Source: Flavobacteriales bacterium
GTDB taxonomy: Bacteria > Bacteroidota > Bacteroidia > Flavobacteriales > BACL11
DNA: 13,466 nucleotides
Reading direction: 5' to 3'
Assembly: GCA_002728175.1 (NCBI GenBank)
Contig: PBVH01000027.1
Span: 1 to 13,466 of the forward strand
Position numbers and translations under genes: made by a program. The notes under the pieces are model-generated. The model worked only from the letters and a program-made list of their open reading frames with translations. It had not been told where the DNA came from and did no database searches. Of the stretch, positions 6,273 through 12,032 are shown in pieces (within the stretch, counting starts at the first letter, position 1; every line of letters begins with the position of its first letter).

Positions 6273-7375
6273 TACTTTCTATCATTAATATAACTTTTCT
6301 CAATCGTACCATCTTCATAAATAAAGAACAAAACTTTATTGCTACTTATTGATGTCTCTCTACCTAACATATCAACTACTTTAACTAATTTTTTATTAGA
6401 TAAACCTATCTCCTCTAAAGAGGTCAAACTACCCATCTTAGCCCAAAATGAACCGTTCCATGCCCAATTTACGCAACAAGTAGTATATGAAGACGGAGTA
6501 TAATAAGTAATACATGTTGTTACAGTATCATATGTTAATCCTGTAGATGGATTTGTAAAATTGTATACATTATGAATGGTACTCATACTATCTTCGGCTA
6601 ACACATTACCATCAGGTGAAGTTGTAACCCAATAATAAACAAACGTATTAACATTACTCAACTGTATTGTCATCTGGAACTGTGAACCTGAGGCAGTCAT
6701 AGAATCACAAAGATTAGATGGTGTATTAACACATGAAGCCTGGCAAGCAGCTAAAGATGTGAATGCGCCTAATCCTGTACCAGGATCATAACAACCCTGA
6801 GTACCACAGTCCCAAGAAGGCATAGGAGCTCCACAAACAGCTTGACATGCAGCTAATGTACTATATTGACCGTTACCTGTGCCTGGATCATAACAGCCTA
6901 AAAGTGAATTTGAAGAACAATCCCAAGAAGGTGTTGGTGCTCCACACATAGTATCACAAGCAGCAAAAGAGCTATATTGTCCAAGTCCTGTTCCAGGGTC
7001 ATAACAGCCAGATACTGGATTGCAATCCCAAGAAGCAGGAATTGAATTACCAACAAATATAGAATCACAATAAACAGAAGTGCAGGAATTAATGGTTGTA
7101 GAATCAAAATATGTAACTATTAAACAAACCAAATATATACCGTTGTTTGCATACGTATGTATAGGATTTTGTTGTATTGAGTGATTTCCATCACCTAAAT
7201 CCCAGTCCCAAGAAACAGAATAATTTGTAGACCAGCCTTGATTTATTGATGATAAGTCAGTAAAAACAGTTGTTGGACCATTTTGAGTGGATATAAAATT
7301 TGCTTGACATTGAATTTGTGAACAAGCAACAATAACAAATAAGGAAAATAGTGATGTCAGAAATATTCTTTTCAT
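6272..7375 (-). CDS. Secreted PKD-domain protein with three Cys-rich repeats and T9SS-like C-terminus
   Basis: A 367-residue exported protein. Residues 1-19 are a signal peptide; FVIVAC could also be read as a weak lipobox. Residues about 25-108 are a PKD domain with the hallmark WDWDLGDGNHS and NPIHTYANNGIYLVCLIV. Residues 115-219 hold three tandem units of 33-37 residues built around WDC, GCYDPGTG and LAAC-x-x-x-C, each with four cysteines that could form two disulphides. A further beta-rich region (225-315) follows. The C-terminal tail (about 327-367; VVDMLGRE, FFIYEDGTIEKS) resembles T9SS sorting tails. It is probably a surface or released adhesion-type protein. It is the first gene of a tight operon with two downstream genes. 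No promoter is convincing in the 126 bases upstream (7376-7501). Confidence 0.82.
   Translation of the reverse strand: MKRIFLTSLFSLFVIVACSQIQCQANFISTQNGPTTVFTDLSSINQGWSTNYSVSWDWDLGDGNHSIQQNPIHTYANNGIYLVCLIVTYFDSTTINSCTSVYCDSIFVGNSIPASWDCNPVSGCYDPGTGLGQYSSFAACDTMCGAPTPSWDCSSNSLLGCYDPGTGNGQYSTLAACQAVCGAPMPSWDCGTQGCYDPGTGLGAFTSLAACQASCVNTPSNLCDSMTASGSQFQMTIQLSNVNTFVYYWVTTSPDGNVLAEDSMSTIHNVYNFTNPSTGLTYDTVTTCITYYTPSSYTTCCVNWAWNGSFWAKMGSLTSLEEIGLSNKKLVKVVDMLGRETSISSNKVLFFIYEDGTIEKSYINDRK
6719..7033 (-). repeat. Three tandem Cys-rich coding repeats (about 99-111 bp each)
   Basis: The units at 7033-6929, 6928-6818 and 6817-6719 encode SWDC-(5-7)-CYDPGTG-x-G-x-(Y/F)-(S/T)-x-x-A-A-C-x-x-x-C. The core CYDPGTG is unchanged in all three, while linkers vary in length (2-5 residues between the first two cysteines vary most). 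Nucleotide divergence shows the repeats are not a recent copy. Similar units are known to me from T9SS-secreted proteins of marine Bacteroidota. Confidence 0.88.
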
Positions 7376-7501
7376 GAGTATAAATTTTAAATTTTTGTAA
7401 AAGTAAAAAATATGATAAGAATCTCTTTCTAATAGTTAAATAAAACTTACATATCCAAAATAATTTCTACAAGATGTATTACAACTAAATTTCTTATACA
7501 T

Positions 7502-8086
7502 TCAAATGTTTTTTTTGGCGATTAAAAAAAATTCATTTGAAGATCTTGGTGGTATTGAGTTATAACATTTTTCAAAAGTTTTAAGAACAAATCTTTCTTT
7601 AAATAATTTTTTATATTCTTCAAAATTCGCGCCATAAGGAGGCCCTTCATTATTAAACTTATCGTCAAATAAAACCCCTACTAATTTTCCATTATCATTT
7701 AATAGTTCTGACATTTTATTAACATAATATGTTCGAAGATTAATATCTAAAGCACAAAAAAAAGTTTGTTCAATAATTAAATCAAATTTTTGATGTAAAT
7801 CAAAAAAATTAATTTCATAGATATTAGATTTAGGAAAAGTATTAACTCTATTTTTAAAATTTTCTAATGCTCGATTTGCATAATCAAGTACAAAAATATT
7901 TTTAAAGCCCAACTTATATAAATATTCTGCTTCGTAACCGTTTCCAGAACCAGGAACTAATATCTTAATTTCTTTATTCTGAATTTGATCAATATACTCT
8001 TTAATTGGAGTGGTAATATAACCTACATCCCAGCCAGTATTTGAGTCTAAATATCTTTGATTCCAAAGTTGCTTGTTTAATTTCAT
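7502..8086 (-). CDS. Thiopurine S-methyltransferase-family SAM-dependent methyltransferase
   Basis: A 194-residue class I methyltransferase. The TPMT hallmarks are W8-N-Q-R-Y and TGWDVGY (17-23), SAM motif I VPGSGNGYEA at 44-53, the acidic residue D68 at the end of strand 2 (FVLDYANRAL), EQTFFCAL at 106-113 and GPPYG at 148-152. Its length matches bacterial TPMT-like enzymes. Known members methylate thiols or detoxify selenium and tellurium compounds; the substrate here cannot be read. It starts 14 bases after the small membrane-protein gene and ends the operon that begins with the cupin. I see no strong terminator in the 126 bases after the stop. Confidence 0.88.
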   Translation of the reverse strand: MKLNKQLWNQRYLDSNTGWDVGYITTPIKEYIDQIQNKEIKILVPGSGNGYEAEYLYKLGFKNIFVLDYANRALENFKNRVNTFPKSNIYEINFFDLHQKFDLIIEQTFFCALDINLRTYYVNKMSELLNDNGKLVGVLFDDKFNNEGPPYGANFEEYKKLFKERFVLKTFEKCYNSIPPRSSNEFFLIAKKNI

Positions 8087-8100
8087 TACAAAAATTTATA

Positions 8101-8289
8101 CTACCTCTCGTTCTTATATAGTTTAAAAGATGCAAATAATCCAAAAATTGAAAAAATAGCAAAAGGTAAACTGATTATCCAAAACTTAAAATCTGCATTT
8201 CCTTCAATTATGGTAAATATAGTCCAAAGTAAATGACCAATTAAATAAAATATGAACGATATACATAACCACAAAGCAACTGTTTTCAT
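8101..8289 (-). CDS. Small two-helix membrane protein, unknown function
   Basis: A 62-residue hydrophobic protein with two predicted membrane helices (about residues 4-27 and 35-56) joined by a short polar turn (EGNADFK) and ending in a basic tail (KLYKNER). It sits 7 bases after the cupin gene and 14 bases before the methyltransferase gene, which supports it being real and co-transcribed. I do not recognise a family. Confidence 0.6.
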   Translation of the reverse strand: MKTVALWLCISFIFYLIGHLLWTIFTIIEGNADFKFWIISLPFAIFSIFGLFASFKLYKNER

Positions 8290-8296
8290 AAATAAT

Positions 8297-8671
8297 CTAA
8301 ATCCAATCTAGTTTTTTTACTGTAAGATCGGAGTCTAATTGACCTGTATGTTTAGTAGTTTTAGGTTCAAACAATAAATTCAAAACCAATTCTCCATTTG
8401 TTCTAGGCCTATGTTCAACTCCTTTGGGAACGATTAACATCTCTCCCTCATTAATCTCAATTGATTTATTATCTCTAAAATCTATATAGAGAGTTCCTTT
8501 AAATACCATAAATAACTCATCCTCATGTTCATGACTATGCCAAATAAAATTATCTTTTAACTTGCACAACTTAACATACTGATCATTTAATTCTCCCACT
8601 ATTTTAGGTGTCCACTTTTCATCAAATAATGAAAACTTGTCCATTATATTCACTTTTTTTATTTCTCTCAT
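8297..8671 (-). CDS. Single-domain cupin protein, metal-binding
   Basis: A 124-residue cupin. Motif 1 is WHSHEHEDELFMVFKG at residues 44-59, with H45, H47 and E52 as metal ligands. Motif 2 is GEMLIVPKGVEH at 76-87, with H87 as the fourth ligand. Members of this small Cupin_2 group are usually annotated as mannose-6-phosphate-isomerase-like, but the length and missing domains rule out a real isomerase, and the substrate is unknown. The start at 8671 gives MREIKKVNIMDKF, which fits the N-terminus I expect for the family. The alternative ATG at 8644 would remove KVNI. A -7 box lies only 4 bases upstream of 8671. It is the first gene of a three-gene operon. Confidence 0.85.
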   Translation of the reverse strand: MREIKKVNIMDKFSLFDEKWTPKIVGELNDQYVKLCKLKDNFIWHSHEHEDELFMVFKGTLYIDFRDNKSIEINEGEMLIVPKGVEHRPRTNGELVLNLLFEPKTTKHTGQLDSDLTVKKLDWI

Positions 8672-8675
8672 AAAA

Positions 8676-8705
8676 CAAACTTAACTAATAATTACCTTAA
8701 TACAA
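8676..8705 (-). promoter_or_regulatory. Promoter of the cupin operon (-33 TTG, -7 TAAGTTTG)
   Basis: The minus strand has TTG at 8705-8703 and TAAGTTTG at 8683-8676, with a 19-base gap, as in the Bacteroidota consensus. The -7 box ends 4 bases before the ATG at 8671, so the expected transcription start falls on or next to the start codon. Confidence 0.55.
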
Positions 8706-8721
8706 CATATTAATTAAATAA

Positions 8722-8747
8722 AAAAGCAAGCCAGGTGGCTTGCTTTT
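8722..8747 (-). terminator. Rho-independent terminator after the His-rich lipoprotein gene
   Basis: An 11-bp perfect stem (8722-8732 with 8737-8747, core GCAAGCC/GGCTTGC) closes on a 4-base loop. On the minus strand it is followed by a T-rich run, and it begins 21 bases after the stop codon at 8769. A/T symmetry would allow weak function on the plus strand too, but no plus-strand gene needs it. It ends the receptor-lipoprotein unit before the cupin promoter. Confidence 0.88.
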
Positions 8748-8768
8748 CTTATTCATTAAAATTGATTT

Positions 8769-9137
8769 TTAATGATCATGATCGCCATGATCCTCACAGT
8801 GTACTTCATATGCTTGACCAGCTGCGTTATCAGCTCCAGGACCATACTGTCCTGCATAAATTGGGTGTCCACCATCGTCACATATTAAGCTATCACCTGC
8901 AGCAATTTCGAAATAAAAAGTGTTCGATTCTGCATCTGCTAACTCATCACCACAAAATTCTTCTCCTCCAGCTGCATTTGTTATATCATACATTAATTCA
9001 CCGCCATTTCCATCAGGAAAGGATAAATGACATCCATGACATTCGCTTGAATGATCGTGATCATCATCAGAGCATGATGTAAACAGTGCAAGTGAGCAAG
9101 TTATGATTGCAATGTTTAAAAAATTTTTAGTTACCAT
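8769..9137 (-). CDS. His-rich, probably surface-exposed lipoprotein with CHGCH motif
   Basis: A 122-residue lipoprotein. Residues 1-21 are a signal peptide and LFTSC puts the lipidated cysteine at 22. The next residues, SDDDHDH, match the acidic lipoprotein export signal that sends Bacteroidota lipoproteins to the outer face of the outer membrane. Metal ligands crowd both ends: HDH at 27-29, CHGCH at 33-37, and HCEDHGDHDH at 113-122. C62 and C86 may pair. The middle (GGEEFCGDELADAES) is a recurring element in unnamed flavobacterial lipoproteins. It follows the TonB receptor by 75 bases and precedes a terminator, so it likely captures metal at the cell surface for the receptor. CHGCH fits the haem c CXXCH pattern, but nothing else supports a cytochrome. 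Confidence 0.85.
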   Translation of the reverse strand: MVTKNFLNIAIITCSLALFTSCSDDDHDHSSECHGCHLSFPDGNGGELMYDITNAAGGEEFCGDELADAESNTFYFEIAAGDSLICDDGGHPIYAGQYGPGADNAAGQAYEVHCEDHGDHDH

Positions 9138-9162
9138 TTTTTTTCATATTTAATTAATACTG

Positions 9163-9181
9163 ACATCAAATTTAATGATGT
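9163..9181. promoter_or_regulatory. Small palindrome overlapping a -7-like box before the lipoprotein gene
   Basis: ACATCA (9163-9168) and TGATGT (9176-9181) form an inverted repeat with a 7-base centre. The minus strand reads TAAATTTG at 9174-9167, a match to TANNTTTG about 29 bases before the lipoprotein ATG. No -33 box is clear. It may be an internal promoter, an operator or a weak RNA hairpin between receptor and lipoprotein, or chance in AT-rich sequence. Confidence 0.3.
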
Positions 9182-9212
9182 TTCGCTTCATAAAAGCTCA
9201 TCAGAGTATTTT

Positions 9213-11444
9213 TTAAAAACTGTACTTCATATTTAAACTTATGTATCTACCTGGATTTGGAATTCCATCTGCCACACCTCTTACTCGTGAAATATGAGGT
9301 GTATATTCCTCATTTAAAAGATTATTAACCCCAAGAGCTACATCAAATTTAGACGTAAACCTTAAGGACAATCTAACATTAAAAACATTATATGATTCAG
9401 TTAACCTCTCATATTCTGAAAAGTCATTTTGTTCAAATTTATAAATGTGATAAAGCGAAATATTATTCAATTTATATTTTACCAAACTTTTATAAGTATT
9501 GAAATCAAACATCAATTTAGATTTAATACTATTTGCTGGCACTAAGGCCAATCCGTATTCACTATCATTGTTAATAGCCTGTAAAAAAGAATATGACTGT
9601 TCTAGATGTAAATTATGTAGAACATGTGGATGGTAATGCAAATTCATTTCTAAACCTCTTAGCTGAACAGAATTATATTGTACATATTCATATTCTTTAT
9701 AACCTCCACTATTATTACCAGTTGGTCTAATAGAAATAAAATCCGTAATATTTTGCAAAAACGGATTAAATACCAAACCAAAATGTTCGTTAGCCCACTG
9801 GTATTTAAAATCTATTTGATTAGAATACTCAATATTTAAGTCTTGACTACCAATTTCATACCTATTGGTTCCATGATGTACTCCATCAGAAAATAACTCT
9901 GAAAAATGTGGCGCTCTAAAGGCTCCAGAATATGTTAGTCTAAAATTATTTTCTAAGTAATTATAATATATGCCGCTTGAAAAACTAGTAGAATTAAAAG
10001 ACTGATCATATTTAATATCAAAAAAATCATCATCACATTTCACGCTCTTATAATCGTAACGAACACCGGCATTAAAGCCAATATTATCTTTTTCATAATC
10101 TAAGATTGCATACGCTGCTATGTTCTCTGATGAAACATCAGGAGTCAAAATGTCATCTGCGGGTTTATTTTTATTATCCACATATGTAATCTGTGATCCT
10201 AAATTCAAATTAATATTCTTTTCTTCGCCCAAATAAATTAATATATTAGGTCTAATTTGTGTGTTTGTTAATGTTAGATCAAATGCTGGCCTAGTCCATT
10301 TTTCCCACTCAGCTAGATGATTAATAAACTGACCTGCAAATAAACTTAATTTAAAATTATCAGCTAAATATTTTAGTTCATAGATAAATAGTTGATTATC
10401 TACATATTGATTAGGCCTAGTTTCTTCATAGTCATTTTCTAAATCCACTGATGAGGATGTTAATTCCTTAATATCAATAATTAGTGGATCACCCTCGCAG
10501 ACATGACCTGGGATACCTGTGGTTTCTTTTTGGTAATGAAAACGAAAAATATTTTGAAATCTTTTATATCTGTGCGCTAACGAAAATTTATAGGCAGATT
10601 GTTTAAATCTAGAATTGAAAAAATAATTTCCATCAGGCAATCTGTAGTCAGTTGACAAAGTGTATTCACCATAAAAATCGACAAAGAAGTTATTGTAATT
10701 CCAATTTAAACCAACCTGGTTGTTGGTCAAATAACTACTGTTATTCAATTTAGAAGCAATAAAACCTTTAAGTTTATTATCAGCAGTGAATGGATAGTCC
10801 TTAAAATACAACAGTCCTCCAATTGCTTCAGACCCATATTTTAAGGCGCTTGCTCCCTTTATTAATTCAACTTCATTTATTCCCAAATCTGTAAAACCAA
10901 TACCGTGATCATTAGCCCACTGTTGATTATTGATTTGCATACCATTTAAATATGTAACTACACGCATGCCCGACAAACCTCTAACTACAACTTTTTGAAT
11001 CCCAAGTCCAGATGAGATCATATCAACGCCTGCTAGTTCTGTAATACTTTCCACCATTGAACTTGATTGCACAAAATCAATTTTCTTTTTTTCGATGCTA
11101 GTAAGCTTTATATTTCCAAGATCACTATAGGATTCACTAACACCAACCTCATCCAAATCAACATGCAGTTTAGCCATTATAACTTCTAAATCTTCTACTT
11201 GTTGAAATTTTACAAGTTTTGATGAATAACCATGCTTATAGATATGTAGTATACTGTTGTTAGGAATCTCTTCAGAAAAAGAAAACTCACCTTTTTCATT
11301 CGTTTCTAATAAAATATTCTGATCTGCAAAAAGTACGCTAGCACCTGAAATTGGATTTTTTTCATTATCCAACACCAGCCCACTAGTTTGTGAAAACAAA
11401 CTAAGGCTAAATAATAGACTAAAAATAGCTAAAATAATTTTCAT
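9213..11444 (-). CDS. TonB-dependent outer-membrane receptor, ZnuD-like, probable metal uptake
   Basis: A 743-residue receptor of usual length. Residues 1-19 are a signal peptide ending FSQ. Residues 20-93 are a carboxypeptidase-regulatory-like domain (GLVLDNEKNPISGASV). A TonB-box-like stretch (DLDEVGVSES, 96-105) precedes the plug at about 115-220, with VVVRGLSGMRVVTYLNGMQ and IKGASALKYGSEAIGG. The rest is a beta-barrel ending in the classic LNEEYTPH and a final aromatic, KYSF. The plug wording (VRGLSG-RVVTYLNG, NQQWANDHG-G) matches receptors I associate with ZnuD-type zinc uptake. The promoter carries a Fur/Zur-like palindrome identical in layout to that of the Fur-family gene. A His-rich surface lipoprotein follows. 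Zinc is the favoured substrate by context; another metal or a metal chelate is possible. Confidence 0.9.
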   Translation of the reverse strand: MKIILAIFSLLFSLSLFSQTSGLVLDNEKNPISGASVLFADQNILLETNEKGEFSFSEEIPNNSILHIYKHGYSSKLVKFQQVEDLEVIMAKLHVDLDEVGVSESYSDLGNIKLTSIEKKKIDFVQSSSMVESITELAGVDMISSGLGIQKVVVRGLSGMRVVTYLNGMQINNQQWANDHGIGFTDLGINEVELIKGASALKYGSEAIGGLLYFKDYPFTADNKLKGFIASKLNNSSYLTNNQVGLNWNYNNFFVDFYGEYTLSTDYRLPDGNYFFNSRFKQSAYKFSLAHRYKRFQNIFRFHYQKETTGIPGHVCEGDPLIIDIKELTSSSVDLENDYEETRPNQYVDNQLFIYELKYLADNFKLSLFAGQFINHLAEWEKWTRPAFDLTLTNTQIRPNILIYLGEEKNINLNLGSQITYVDNKNKPADDILTPDVSSENIAAYAILDYEKDNIGFNAGVRYDYKSVKCDDDFFDIKYDQSFNSTSFSSGIYYNYLENNFRLTYSGAFRAPHFSELFSDGVHHGTNRYEIGSQDLNIEYSNQIDFKYQWANEHFGLVFNPFLQNITDFISIRPTGNNSGGYKEYEYVQYNSVQLRGLEMNLHYHPHVLHNLHLEQSYSFLQAINNDSEYGLALVPANSIKSKLMFDFNTYKSLVKYKLNNISLYHIYKFEQNDFSEYERLTESYNVFNVRLSLRFTSKFDVALGVNNLLNEEYTPHISRVRGVADGIPNPGRYISLNMKYSF

Positions 11445-11467
11445 GAAATTAAGCCAGATTTGACTTG

Positions 11468-11475
11468 CAAAAATA
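11468..11475 (-). promoter_or_regulatory. -7 promoter element of the TonB receptor gene
   Basis: The minus strand reads TATTTTTG, the same octamer as before the Fur-family and MerC-domain genes. It lies 23 bases before the ATG at 11444. No TTTG -33 box stands at the usual distance, again because the palindrome occupies that stretch. Confidence 0.62.
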
Positions 11476-11483
11476 TAAAAAAA

Positions 11484-11498
11484 CGCAACTTAATTGCA
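11484..11498. promoter_or_regulatory. Candidate Fur/Zur-type operator, second copy
   Basis: The plus strand reads cGCAA-CTTAA-TTGCA, the GCAA-N5-TTGC core found at 1851-1863 with one outer mismatch. The core is 9 bases from the receptor -7 box, exactly as at the Fur-family promoter. Comparing 30 bases (-7 box, spacer, core) between the two sites gives 25 identities. Binding by the Fur-family protein of this window is inferred. Confidence 0.65.
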
Positions 11499-11518
11499 TT
11501 TTTAAACAAATATTTTTG

Positions 11519-12028
11519 CTAAATCAATCTTGAATCATAGGCCCAATGAAGCAAGGCTTGTCTTTGTTTAACTCTACATGATAAATCCTGTGGCTTACAG
11601 CCTTTTTTGACGGCACCAACGTGCCTTTTTATAGCCTTCCATCTTTTTATTTGTCTTAGATCTTCGTTTTCATTTCTTCTTCCAAAATAATATCTACAAT
11701 ACCATTGAAACCAACCTCTGGGATCATCCTCATGGAGCCATCCTTTCATTTTCCAATGAGACAATGGTAAAGAAGCATCTACTTTAAAATAATTAAGTTT
11801 TACATTCTTAAATTTTGGAGATAGTTTAGCATTTACAAACCAATCATTAGGAAATTCATTTATACAATCTGTCATGTACTTACCTCCAAAAACACCGATT
11901 TCTAACATTTGTTTTGGTGTTAGCTGTGGTTGAAATTCGTTATGAAAATTTTTACCTACCTGCTCAGAAATTAAATATTTATAATTCTTTTGCATTTTAT
12001 CATTGACGATTATATATTTTTTACTCAT
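11519..12028 (-). CDS. Conserved protein of unknown function (DPRGWFQWYCRYY motif)
   Basis: A 169-residue soluble basic protein with no signal peptide or membrane helix. The sequence is rich in Trp, Arg and Tyr with strongly conserved-looking stretches: QLTPKQMLEIGVFGGKYM (36-53), a WF-NAKLSP element, LPLSHWKMKGW, DPRGWFQWYCRYYFGRR (102-118), and a C-terminal C-x5-C-x4-QRQALLHWAYD. I recognise this as a widely distributed uncharacterised type, seen in bacteria and some eukaryotes, without a known activity. The Arg/Trp/Cys clustering could suit nucleic-acid or cofactor binding, but I would not assert it. It begins 4 bases after the transporter stop, so the two are probably co-transcribed. Confidence 0.75.
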   Translation of the reverse strand: MSKKYIIVNDKMQKNYKYLISEQVGKNFHNEFQPQLTPKQMLEIGVFGGKYMTDCINEFPNDWFVNAKLSPKFKNVKLNYFKVDASLPLSHWKMKGWLHEDDPRGWFQWYCRYYFGRRNENEDLRQIKRWKAIKRHVGAVKKGCKPQDLSCRVKQRQALLHWAYDSRLI

Positions 12029-12032
12029 ATCC

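Noticed and set aside
6898..7107. Minus-strand 69-codon frame
   Set aside because: It is an out-of-frame shadow of the Cys-rich repeat region in the PKD protein.
8297..8671. Mannose-6-phosphate isomerase
   Set aside because: The protein is only a 124-residue single cupin, far shorter than the isomerase, with generic cupin motifs.
8735..9082. Plus-strand His-rich frame of 115 codons
   Set aside because: It is the antisense of the His/Asp-rich lipoprotein, where CAT/ATG complementarity produces apparent His. It starts inside the terminator stem.
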